A stretch of 64,000 nt of DNA from Chaenocephalus aceratus (taxonomy: Eukaryota > Chordata > Actinopteri > Perciformes > Channichthyidae), in contig CM043791.1 of assembly GCA_023974075.1 (NCBI GenBank), forward strand, positions 19,445,701-19,509,700, written 5' to 3'. A program made the position numbers and the translations under genes. Below are positions 12,869 to 24,362 of this stretch, one piece after another. The notes beneath the pieces were generated by a model. That model was given only the letters and a program-made list of their open reading frames with translations. It was not told the DNA's origin and searched no databases. Numbering within the stretch: the first letter of the stretch is position 1; each line of letters opens with the position of its first letter.

Positions 12869-15800
12869 GGACAGCAGGAAATTAGCTTGCTGTGTCATGC
12901 ATGGCTGGGAATGCATGATGATAACGTCAAAATAAAAATATTTGAGAGTAAAACAATCTGTTTTACTAGACTGCTGATGCTCAGATATATGATGCAGTTT
13001 CACACACAAACGTTTTCTAAGTTCTGGGAGGCCTGGCGGTGATGAGCTGAGAGCACTACGCCTTAAATGAAAATCGATGGAAGCAGACAATCTCCCTCTC
13101 TGCAGCCAGTTTACACAATACCTCAGAGGACAGCAGCACATCTCACACTGCCAAGAACACGCCAACCTTTCTTTGTTTATGTGAGAAAGAAAATAAGAGT
13201 ATAACAGAGACAATGAGAAAAAGATTAGAAATGTATTTAATTTATGTGTGTGTGTACGTGTGCATGGATGGTCAACTTTGTAATCACTTCAGCTTTTTTC
13301 TGGTGCTTGTGAACAAGGTGGTGTCCATCTTGTTAACGCTTAACTGGACTTTGTTACGACACACAATGCACGTGTTAATGGACACCCTCTCCTCATAAAT
13401 ACACACTTTCCTGTTGTCCTGTTCCCATAATCCCCCCCAACCCAATACTGCAGCTTGCACAGCACAACCTCGAAACATCCCTCATTTGAAAGATCAGCCC
13501 AAGAGTAAAACATGTTGAGAAATAAAGAAGGAAAAATGACCAGTGAATTGTGAGGATGACAGAGTAGAAAGGCATTTCTCATTATTGTACCGACACCACA
13601 CATAAATGAAAGGAGGTGAATGACGCGGTCATGTAGTGGTAATAACAGTCCAATTATTGTAAAACACTGTGAAGGGTACATTCTGTCTGGATCACCTACA
13701 GTAGAAAACTGCTGTTATGTTCACCGTTTTCAATTTTCAAGCACGTTGCACTTCTAACCTCAAGCCAATACTTTCAGCTGTCAAAGGCAAAGGCAGTTTT
13801 CTGCTCTGAATGATTCAGTGTTGATTTTCTATTTAACACTTACACACATGTTCTCAAGTAGTGCACTTCAGTACAGATTTCACATACTTTACACAATCCC
13901 TTCTATATGCTATGTTATAATCTACTATATAGGATTAGGGTTATTATAATTTCTTATTGTTCATTTTCTTATAATAAAAGCCCTGAGCACCTCGTCCACC
14001 ACTTGGGTTATGCAGACGAGAGTGTCTAGATGGAGTGACACATTTATGAGTTTGAGGGCTCGTCAGGTGTCAGACACTGCAGAGCAGTTTATAATACTCT
14101 GGGAAGTCAGACCATAAATCATTCAATCTTTCGTCGACAGTTTGGAGGTGAAGAGTTCAATTTTGCAATTTCAGGTTTCACTGCATTTTACCTGGAATGT
14201 GCACATGCACATATTGTATTGGTCAATGCAGTATGTTGCCAGATGAGGTTGCATTAGGTGGCTGTGAATGTGGAAACATTGTTGTTCTGGACATTACTTT
14301 TTTTCCCAATGACAATGAGTCCAATGACAGATTTGTGTTTGAAATGTTGTTTTGTACCGGTGCTCTTGGTCTATTTGAACACAGTGTATATCATGCAACA
14401 AGTAGGCTGACTCTTGCAGATACATTATTTAAAGTAATGAGATGTCTGTGTTGAGGTCGCGGATTTGTTGAGACCTTTAAGATGTTGTTGCATAACCTCC
14501 TCCTTTACACCCCCCATTTTTGCCTCAGGCAAAGCACATACATGAGGAGGGTGGGTCAACATTAAACTGTTAGCTTCAGGTCCTTTGTTTGAAATTACAA
14601 CTAGGTGTGTGTTTATCTACTACGAGTCTAAAGGGTTTAAGACATTGTTTACTCTTCAGGATTCCCCTTCTTGTTCTAATAATATTTCTCCACTCATCAC
14701 CTCTTTATTTTGTTTATTTTATACCTCAGACTTCCGGTCTTGTCCTCCATCAGCTACTTTATTTGCCTCTCTACTCGCTCAAACTTCCAACCTTCATGCT
14801 CAGTAATCAGTGAAGGAACCGGCAGCCACCAGGTGCCACTCTTCCATATCTGGCAGCTCGGAAAGCCACGGCCCCTCTCCACCATCGTCCTGCTGCCAGT
14901 TCACGAGGCCAGGCGCCGGCTCAGATTAGCTGCCTGCTGGCCTCTTTAACAGCCATGTGAAGGACAGGCAGAAGGTAGTACCACAGGTGACTGGGTGTAC
15001 CTGTTGGCTGGTCGCCTCGTGTCAGACTACAAGGTGGAATTCAGAAATAGAAAATACACCTAGCACCTTGGTGGAGTACCAAAACAGAAGACAATAAATA
15101 ATTTGACAGAGAATACAAAGAAGAGCTTTATCCAGAGTCAGTGTATTTTACTGTAGCAAAATGTATTAACTTTCAAATCTGAATTTCATTAGTCTTTCGT
15201 TGCATTAATCAAGAGGAAAAGCAGCAAACATTTAACGTTTTTTTCTTCTTGGATCCTCAATACCAATTTCTAGGTCACTTTTAATTCATGACTGTTGATA
15301 CTTTCATGAGTTTTAATAACCAGCACTGGCTTGAAATAAAACCATGCATTAAAAAGCCCTCTCCAAAAAGGCATTTCATAAAAAATGATATCAAAAATAG
15401 AAAGAAAACATATTATATATATATATATTTAAATTGTACTATTCATGTTCATATTGGGGAAATAACTGAGCACACTGCTCCAAATCTTAAATAATATATT
15501 GGGTGCATGTTAGTGGTTAGAAGATACAATAAAAGCATTTGCAGATAGAGGGTCCCCCTATTTATTAAGGGCACAAAATAAACACTTTTCTCCTCGAGGT
15601 CATCTATATCTGTGAGAGCCAGTGTATTATTTCACAATTCGTATAAAACATTTATTTTAGATCCAATGTTTAATACACCAGGTAGGCCTACCGCCTGAAT
15701 TGTTTTAATTGAACTTAACTAATATAATATTTGTTTATGTATTTAAAAAGGTGCAAAAGGTTATTAAATATATGTTAAGAAACTACAAATAATTATATAT

Positions 15801-17721
15801 TATTTTTAACTTTGTATTGATTCAGCTTCCCTTGTCAGCTCTGAAATACATTTGGTGTGAGTTGGAGACACATTCACCGGGGGATTGAAGGCTTGTGGAG
15901 CTATCAGAGAAGGTCACTGAAGACGCTTTCACTGTTTCTGCTCCATTTGCTGCAGAAGGAGTGACGTGCCAAAAACAAGGCAGTCTCAGACCTGGCAATT
16001 GTGGATGCATTGATAGTGCACATCACACACACTCAGCTTTGAAGTGGGCCCATTGCTTAGCAACTGTCACTCCATTTAGATGAATGTAGACAGGTAGTGC
16101 TGGACAGACCCTGCTCTTCAAAAGCAAAGCTCCATCTAGATTTCGAACATAATGTAGCATGTGGTCAATTAAATCTAAGACTTCTTGAGCCAAATGCCTC
16201 CTAATGGATTCTAAGGGAACAAGAGAGAGGAGGAAAGGAGCAAGAGCATTTGTAAAAGGCTCAGAGGAGAGTGAGAGAGTGAGCCTAATAGAAGTGTATC
16301 AGGTACCTGATGTTCTACAGCCACCACCCACACCAGTAATGTTTCTTTTCATGACTCCAAAAGCTCAAATGAACTCCTAAAACCAGACCCCTTGAAATGT
16401 TCGCTTTTTGCCTTGTCTGTGACCTTTGAGCTCCACTAGTCGACAGCCCCCTTTAATGAAGCAGTAAGAGCATGGAGGCAGATAATAAGACTGCTGCACT
16501 GCTCCCCTTTTGTACATTTCAACGTCTCAGTGGTCTTTAATAAAAAGGCCAGAGGAAATAGGCAGACAGGCGCACAGTCAACCCTTTCTGATCGCATGTG
16601 TGTGGATCCTCAGTGTAAATCATGTCATGATGATGATGCCCACTGTGATCTAAAATCTGCATCTTATTTTCCTGTCTTTTGTCAATACTCCCGATCTGAT
16701 TTTGAAGGTGATGATACAAACAATATCCAGTTATTGCGTCTTGCATATCTTAATAATATGAGTCACATTAAACTACAGCTACTGTCTGAGCATTTCTAAA
16801 AAAGCTATTTCTGGAGTGAGCAAATTGTGGTGCAGAGGCCTTGTTATTGTTGCTGGAGGCATTTAAGTGCCACCGTCCTAATGGCTATACGAGGGCATCG
16901 GTGAGGGCAGGTGTTCTGGAAAGTGTCAGCGCAGGAGAAAAATGGAAGCACTCAGCAGAGAGACTCCACACATGCACCCACACCCACACCTTCACATTCT
17001 CCCTATTGTTATTGTTCTTTTGTTCACGGTGGTATTTCTCTCCTACCCTCTTCGCTATATGGTTTTTCTCTCATTAATCACAATACATTCACAGGCAAAA
17101 CTACAGTATGTCCTGAGGCAAACTCACCTCTTCCTTCTCATGGTGCCTTTCTATTTCCCCCAAAAATGTTACTCTCAGCTCCTCTGTCTCCTTCCATCCT
17201 TTCTGGATGCCTTCTATGACTTCTCTGAACTGACCTTCCTATTTAAACCAGCCCACATGCCAAGCTTCACCCAGATATCATTGGCAGTTAATGTGCAGAA
17301 GCAGCACCTGTCTCCATAATGATACAGAGCTCACTGCTGAGGTTTGTTTCGCCTCTGCCTCCCTGTCTCTCTGTCTCTCTGTCTCCCTGTCTCTCTGTCT
17401 CTCTCCTTCTGCAGACCTGAGATGAATTTGCTGATAATGCCCCTCAGCGCCCTGTTCTCACTCGGATGAAACTTTAGGTTATATTCATGGCCTTGGCTAC
17501 TGCAGGGGTTGGGGGAGCGTGTACGTGCTTTTCTGAGTCTGCACTTCTACAGCACCCAGGAAACGAACTTGGACATAATGCACCAGCTGGTTCATGCTGA
17601 AGGAGAGCGCGTACGTGTGCAAACATTTTAACTTACACATATGCATATAACTAACCTGCTCTTTGACTTTATAATGACTACCACAAGTTAAATTGTTTCA
17701 TCATGTTCTGTAGTGGGAACA
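12869..17721. other. Gene-free stretch
   Basis: No supported gene. A simple CTGTCTCT-type tandem run is at 17344-17405, a short (TA)n near 15412-15428. A GC-richer block at 14810-14960 without repeat signature may be conserved noncoding DNA, on appearance only. Confidence 0.4.
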
Positions 17722-17805
17722 GAAAGTTTGGGGCTCTCTGCTGGAACTGCTACACCCGCGACCCGACCACGGATAAGCGGGAGAAGATGGATGGATGGAT
17801 GTTCT
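17722..17805 (+). mobile_element. 3' end of an RTE/Rex3-like LINE
   Basis: Reads GGCTCTCTGCTGGAACTGC, then CCCGCGACCCGACCACGG, ATAAGCGGGAGAAG and an (ATGG)n tail of about four units. This is the usual end of fish Rex3/RTE-type retrotransposons, whose 3' terminus is a GATG repeat. It is severely 5'-truncated with no coding left. Family assignment is from memory of the motif. Confidence 0.7.
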
Positions 17806-19835
17806 GTAGTTTCATTAAGATATTTTACTTAACACACAAATACAAGAAAAAAAGTTGTGTATTCCAAATTTCACATAAAATCCAAAGTATTTGCAGTAAA
17901 TGTATGTTAAATTATTCAATCAATAAGTAAAAGTACTTATTTTGCAAGATGGTTTTATTGAGAGTGTTATATGTATAATAGCGATTTATTGAATTTTAAT
18001 AGCTTGATAAAGTGTTGGGCAGTTTATTCCATAACCTGAAATGAGCAGTAACTGTCAGATTAATATAGTATAGTAAAGACTACAATATTTCCCGCTAAAC
18101 TGTGTTTAGAAAAATCCTTAAATGAAAACACTCAACCTCAAATTATAATGAAGCACAGTACTTGACTTGATGTACTTAGAACCAAACAGTTGCCATATGT
18201 TGTTCTGATCTGCAGAGCTGTAATGTTACTAACATACCAAGGAAACCAGATTGCCAGCAATATTTCTTCTCTTTTCCTTGAACAATGGCTCGTGAGCTCT
18301 CTTGGTATCATCCCGACACCGACAGACGCTAATAGGATAGAACACTGGCAGCCAAATAGACCCCTAAGCAGGACACTGCAATGAGGAAAGGGCCCCTGGG
18401 GGCTCCTTGGGGGACACCAGAGATCCATACTGCAGCTGGCAGCCTGAATGCATCCACAATCCAAGAGAAGTGTCTGTACCGGTGACACGGTTTGCTACTT
18501 TGATTCTCTCTACAAGAATCCAACAGCTTGAAGGAAGCTTTTGTCATAAAAAGGGCTGAAACATGGAAACAGACTCCAGATATACGACTGCAACTGTGTT
18601 TGTCTGCAGACACGAGACCCGTCTGACCAGTTAGAGAGTTTCTGGGAATAAATAGAGACTTTTAAAGTTTATAAGCTGCTTTTAGGGGATGGTTAATGTG
18701 CCGCGAGTGACTAACAGCAGAACTGTAAACACAGATGGAGCATGATGGTATTTACTGTAGACGGAGCCATATTGCAGCATCATATTTACAGGAGGACTAG
18801 GAGCTAGAAATGCATTAAATGTAAATCCAATAACAATTCAGATTGTCCTCATTAGAACCACGAGGATGTCTCCACTCGCTGCAAACCATGAAACACTGAG
18901 TGAGCTAATTTGTTATAGTTTTTCTAATTAATCTGCATCTTTTTTTAATAAAAAAACCGTGAACATCTGGTTCAACAGACCTAAAGGTTCATTATTATCA
19001 ACCTATTGTCAACCTAAAACAATGGTAACATGTGTGCATTCATTTATCATTAAAACACATTTATAAACTTTAGTCCCCCAAATTGACAGCCTTGCATTGT
19101 GGTTGATAATGTAGCCTTAACAGTTAATAAATGGTAATGTATTACATCACAGCAAGACGTTTTGATGGAACATTTGAATAACATGTACAAAAAAAATAGC
19201 AGAATGCTAACTCGTTGCTTATACAGTAGGTGCAATCACAGTATTGGATTTATCAGCAATTTTCTACTTTTCAACATGTTTTAGGGATTATATAAACTTC
19301 ACACTTAGTGACACCAGATTGAGTAACATAAACAAATACAATGTATGCATTTTGAGTCCAGATTTGAAAGAATACAAACTCCACATAACTCTTAACCAGC
19401 AGTTGTCTGTGGTTGTTGTTTTCTTGGTTCAACACTAACATGCACACAGACTGAATAAGGTAGCAGGTTTGTCAGATTAGGTGGAAAGCTCTCTGTAATG
19501 TTTTTTAAACACAAGTCTCTCTTGGCTCATTAGCAGCTAGACGCTACAGGGATCACAGGCAGTCATCGTTAGCGAGACAAACACATGTAATGGATGGCCA
19601 TTGTTCATCAACAGGTGCAAGCAGCAAATACTGAGGAGAGGGAGGAAGTGATTGATAGAGACTTCTCTTAGCTCTTGTGTGTATTGTGAATTCACATGTG
19701 TGTGTGACTATTCTGTGTTTTTTTTGGATTGTCATGAATGCCGCCCCTGCATGCCACAGCATCGTCCTATTGTGGCACTGCAGGGACACTTAAAAGTCAA
19801 GCAGCAGTGTCTGAGCAGGGCTGTTCAAGTCTTAC
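17806..19835. other. Gene-free stretch
   Basis: Weak repeat-like text at about 18110-18180 (CACAGTACTTGACTTGATGT) similar to the acttgagtaaatgtactt family. A minus-strand open frame at 18329-18613 contains GVPQGAPRGP, which superficially resembles a reverse-transcriptase motif but has no other RT blocks around it. Confidence 0.4.
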
Positions 19836-19943
19836 CTTTGTCCAGAGAAGCGTCCGGGGAGTTAAAGTCCATCAGACTGCTGATTTCAGTCTTGTAGCAG
19901 AGGTCAGTGGCCGGAGATTTCTGCCTCGGGTGGGAAGAGGGGT
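19836..19943 (-). CDS. Candidate internal coding exon of a host gene
   Basis: On the minus strand a 108-base block is bounded by a pyrimidine-rich acceptor (TTTGTTTCGCTCTCAG) and a consensus donor (GACAAAG followed by GTAAGA). With two leading bases and one trailing base, one frame is open throughout. Its residues include TDLCYKTEISSLMDFNSPD, followed by ASLDK, with codon use unlike the AT-rich surroundings. One other frame stops near the end and the third stops early. The length is a multiple of three with equal entry and exit phase, so it could be a skippable cassette exon. I do not recognise the protein; the polar, Ser/Pro-rich composition suggests a disordered cytoplasmic or nuclear region. 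No neighbouring exon is secure. Confidence 0.45.
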
Positions 19944-20020
19944 CTGAGAGCGAAACAAATGACAAAAAACTAGGTTAAATACACAGAGAACCGAGAAAAA
20001 ATGATATGGAGCGTGAGCTA

Positions 20021-20141
20021 AGGAATGACTCCACATTTTGTTTATTTGATATGCAATCAAATAGGTTCAAACTAAAATATGAGGACCTTCAATTACTTGA
20101 ATTGCTTTATTTACATTATAATTAGGTCAACCCAAATGCAT
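20021..20141 (+). repeat. Duplicated noncoding block, copy 1
   Basis: About 121 bases starting AGGAATGACTCCACATTTTG and ending GGTCAACCCAAATGCAT. It matches 21609-21730 in the same orientation with scattered substitutions and small indels, so the duplication is not recent. It lies about 80 bases upstream (minus sense) of the candidate exon at 19836-19943. Confidence 0.85.
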
Positions 20142-21608
20142 TTTTGGTTTTAGGAGAACTACACCGACAACTTACGGAGAGATTTGGAAAGATAACACAT
20201 TTAGACAGATAGTGGCATTTTTTCTTTTTGCATTCTTAGAAATAAGATTTGAGCTAAAGCATTTGTAACAAGAGTGTGTGGAAATACTACCGCATTTCAA
20301 ACAATTAGAAAGAGAAAGCAAATGACAAATGAATATAGTAATTTTTGACTAATGCTTGTGAACGCATTTCAAAGGGCAACTGGAGATGTCCTACTAACAG
20401 TTATTTAAAATGACTATGGAGACAGCAATAGCTAAATGAGAAGGAGAGCAAATCCCTGTGTACGCCCAAACCTCAGGATAATGAATACTATGTTAAACTG
20501 CTCATTAGTTTTCCTCACAGAAGGCACGAGGAAACAAAATGATTAATTCAGCACGCCACACATCCCTCTCAATACACACATCATGAACTTTTATTCCTCT
20601 CTCGTTACACTGTACTCTCCTAACTCCTCGGTTTCTATTGATCAACACAGCTACTGTCTTTGGGGAGAGTGTGTAGCAAAAGCATCCCAGCCTAAACACA
20701 TGCAGGCACACACACAGTCACTACTTTGAGAGACTGCTGAATATAAATATTAGCATTTTTATGACCAAAGTGTGATATGATTTCTGGTGAGGTTCAGTTA
20801 TTTCAAAAAAATAAGGTTTGGCCAGCCTCCCCAGTGGTGTGTAGTGAATGATTATTAAGTGCATTGCTCCAGGTCAGCTCACATAAGAGTTCTTCCTAAA
20901 AATGATTTTATCACTTCAGCGTGTGCACTGAAGTCCGCTTCCTTAGTAAGTACAATTCTCAAAAGGTCACAAGTGTCACTTTTTAAAAGAGTAGTCTGCC
21001 TTTTTTTTTTAACGGCTTTTAAGATTATGCTTTCCTCACACACAGTTAAATTCAAATTCCAGCCAACTACATCTCTTTGACTTCACTCTTCAACCTCTGC
21101 TCCTCTTCCTCACCATGTTCCATTTTCCATCAGTCCACCACCCACAGAATAAGCCGCTGCTATAGTTTGATTTATTTGCAGTATTCTTTGCACAGCTGTG
21201 CCTGGGTGAAGAGCTCCTGGTCTTGGGGTGTTGTTGTCATTATGAAGTGATACATCTAACCTTATGCTGACACAAATAACAGTGGATTACATTTTGCCAA
21301 TCTATACTTGTTCCAACTTGCCCAGGGTGCAGCCTATGGCACCAGCAACACAGTTTTTTGAATAATGTTAAAATTCACAGGGTGTACTTATCTGCTGGCT
21401 TCAAGCTGCTGCTGCCCAGTAGACTCATGAACATGTTCCTCACATCGTACCCATGACAGGCCCTCACTAACATTCATAAACTTACCAAGGGAAATGTGTG
21501 TCGGAATAAATGCAAAGAAAAAAGTGAGCCTTGATGGTTGCTTGATGTGGATGGAGAGGAAAAGCGATAAGGGGGGAGAGTAAAGAGAATACGCTACAGA
21601 GTGAGGTC

Positions 21609-21730
21609 AGGAATGACTCGACATTTTGTTTACTTGATATGCAATCAAAATAGGTTCAAACCAAAAATATGAGGACCTTAATTATTTGAATGTCTTTATT
21701 TACATTATAATTAGGTCAACCCAAATGCAT
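21609..21730 (+). repeat. Duplicated noncoding block, copy 2
   Basis: Partner of 20021-20141, about 1.59 kb away. Shared stretches include TTGATATGCAATCAAA, ATATGAGGACCTT and TTTACATTATAATTAGGTCA. No terminal repeats or A-tail mark it as a known transposon. Confidence 0.85.
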
Positions 21731-23769
21731 TAAAGGGGGTTTTGTTTGTTTTTTCCTATCCTGTGTTTGTGTGCATGTAAACGGTCTGCAAAGGCTAAAG
21801 TCCATGTGTTACCCTCCAGAGGAAGTGTTTCTCCCACAAACTCCACACGCCTATTTAACCAAAAATAAACGAAAATTCACATTCACATGGATTCATGTGT
21901 CATTGTATCATGTAAGTTGACATTACAACTGGTACAGTAACTTATTTGTAAGAATCAATTGCCCAACATTAAGAAATTGGCTGGGTAAGTGAGCAAAAGA
22001 ATAAGCATGCAACGTTTCATTATGAGAGAGTTCCCACTAATGTTGGTACTAATCACAAAAACAAGCAAAATCATAATGTGAATACATAAGGGCAGATTTA
22101 TGGAGTCAGAATAAGGGAAGGATGTGTGTTTGTCTATATATCAAGAAGCAGGACATCATTATCACTGGCTGGGCTGCAATCAGTCCCCAGAGTTAGAGGT
22201 CTGGACAGGCTGCTGATCTTATAATCGTTTCAGTTTTTTAGACTTAGTACTGATTCGTGCAGTGTTGTGTATTTGTGGACAGCAATGATTTGTGTTCACA
22301 CTGAGTTATCAAGCAGGTAATTGTCATGTTGTCTGAGTCACCGTCAAAGCTCCTGAATCAATCTCCCTTCAACACACTGAATATCTTTGCTCCAATAGCC
22401 TCATATTGATCTTTTGGTCTTTATCTCAGCTCACTAAAGTCAAAGACACATGCAGACAGTGGCACAGCGAGGAGATAGACACACAGTGGGTGGCAGGAAT
22501 ACACTGGATGAGATATCAGGGGAAGAAAGTATAGAGGAGTTATAGAAACAATCAGAAATGTAATCTCTGGCTCTCAGCATTTGCTATAAGGTGCTAGGCT
22601 ACACCTTGAATGTGAGTGAAGCTTTCTGTACCTCTACTTTCACTTCTTCAAATCATGTTCCGAGAGATCTATTAAGGATTTGAGATAAGAGCATAATTTC
22701 CTCTCCGCTTCCAGCTTCTCTGTCCGTTCATTTCCTCTCGCGCAACCAGCATTCTTATCTGACAAAGACACAAGCTTGCCTACCTTCTAACTGCAAGTGT
22801 GGCTGTGTGCCACACAGTTTATATTTTTGGCATAAAATGAGAGAATCAGTATGTTTTGCAGAACCTAAAACGACGCTAATTAAAATCTGAAATTTGGAAA
22901 TATAGCAGGTTGGTATGGCGAGATTGGCCATCTTTCCACTATTTTAATTGAAATCCCAGAGAACTGAATAACATTTTAACATCGACATTTTCAGCTGTTT
23001 GAATGTTCCGTGTTAAATATTTAAATGTCCACATCACTTTCATCAGCCCTTCAAACCGGTTCCTCACATTTAGTTGTTTACTGTAGTTTTTTTTCTGTGG
23101 AAAGCTTTACACACACAATAGCAGTGAAGGCATTGGTTGTTATAATCTTGCCGGCTGTATTGCGTTCATAAGAAAGCAATGAACTGCACTGCAGAAGAAA
23201 TTTATTTATTATGTCTTTTTAAACACTGATGAGAATTTATCACACCTCCCATCAAACTCCATCAATTTCTTTCATCAATAATACACGGTTAAACCAGCCG
23301 GGCATACAACTCAGGGAACAAGTAATAATTTGGCTGTGATTTAATAAATAATGAATTGGCCCACGGACTAAAACAACTGCTGTTCATCGAAACCACTCTC
23401 CAGCAGAAAGGGGGGGCTGAAACACATTGTCAATTGCTCTAAACAGCTCTTTAAAATAAGTTTTACGAACAAATAACTAGGGATGTAACAATACCAAAAA
23501 CTCACGGTACGATAATATCGCGATAAAAAGTCCACGGTACGATATTTATCGCGATATTGAAAAATAAAGAAAAAAAATGTGAATATATATATTTTTTTTT
23601 TACTTCAATTTTTTTCTTCTTTATTAAATAATAAATCTGATTTGTACAGCATTTTAGTAGGATAGTAGTATTTTAAAGTGTCAACAAAATAATAATCAGA
23701 CCCTGCAATAGAATAAATCAAGTTTCACTTTAGTTTTTCAAGTAACTCAACTCTAACTCACTAACTCAC

Positions 23770-23997
23770 TCACTCAGCATCATCAGGGTTATCTTGTAGG
23801 AATATGAGCATGTCCACATTTCCAGGTAGAAGCTGGGATGTTTGGGCGTTTACAATATCCCCTGCTGTGGAAAAAACTCTCTTGCTTGGTACTGATGTTG
23901 CTGGGACAGAGATATATGCTTTGGCCATGGGTAACAGCAGTGGGTAAAACTGTGCATTGTCTCTCCACCACTTCAAAAACAATACCGTTGTTGCCAA
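23770..23997 (-). pseudogene. hAT transposase C-terminal dimerisation domain (hATC) remnant
   Basis: About 75 codons with the motifs FLKWWRDNAQFYPLL, AKAYISVPATSVPSKRVFST and AGDIVNAQTSQLLPGNVDML, followed by FLQ. These are the conserved hATC features (WW near the start, S-x-P-x-E/K-RVFS-x-AG, then R/N-L-x-P). This domain mediates transposase dimerisation. The catalytic DDE part and BED finger are absent; coding stops upstream (near 24005) where the LINE tail begins. Acquired from, not part of, the host gene set. Confidence 0.88.
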
Positions 23998-24009
23998 GAA
24001 GGTGAGGCT

Positions 24010-24236
24010 TATTGACAGGGCGAGATATAAATATACTGGTGGTACTTGTCAATGTATCTAGGTATGTACTATGTACATGTAGCCCTGTACGATGTCCTTT
24101 ATTGTTATCTGTTGTTTTATGTTCATGTTGTAACCTACTTGCTGCCGTGTTGGACAGGTCTCCCTTGAAAAAGAGATTGATGATCTCCATGCAGGGACTA
24201 TCTGGTTGAATAAAGGTTAAAAAAAAAAAAAAAAAT
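24010..24236 (+). mobile_element. 5'-truncated LINE 3' tail nested in the hAT element
   Basis: Contains GGACAGGTCTCCCTTGAAAA, AGAGATTGATGATCTC, CTGGTTGAATAAAGGTT and a 15-base A run ending near 24236. The same 3' terminal text in opposite orientation appears at 63777-63910. The left boundary is approximate. Confidence 0.7.
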
Positions 24237-24362
24237 TACAAAAAAAGAAATATTATTAACAAAAAAGAAAAGAAATCGCGGTATATTTTGTCAGTCTCAC
24301 GACGGTATTGAGACACTTATTTACCGCGATATTCGATATATCGTTACATCCCTACAAATAGC

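Larger units (their letters stand above)
19944..23469. other. Gene-free stretch
   Basis: Contains the two copies of a duplicated block (listed separately). Otherwise no gene, RNA or mobile element that I can support. Confidence 0.4.
23478..24354 (-). mobile_element. hAT derivative with transposase C-terminus, interrupted by a LINE tail
   Basis: Ends TAGGGATGTAAC on both sides, flanked by an 8-bp target duplication with one mismatch (CAAATAAC at 23470-23477, CAAATAGC at 24355-24362). Subterminal ATATCGCGATA-like repeats are typical of fish hAT elements. The only coding remnant is the dimerisation tail listed below. A plus-strand LINE 3' end sits in its right half, so the copy is dead and old enough to have been hit by a second insertion. 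Confidence 0.85.

Noticed and set aside
18329..18613. Minus frame with GVPQGAPRGP resembling a reverse-transcriptase motif
   Set aside because: No YADD or other RT block nearby and the following residue pattern does not fit; probably chance.
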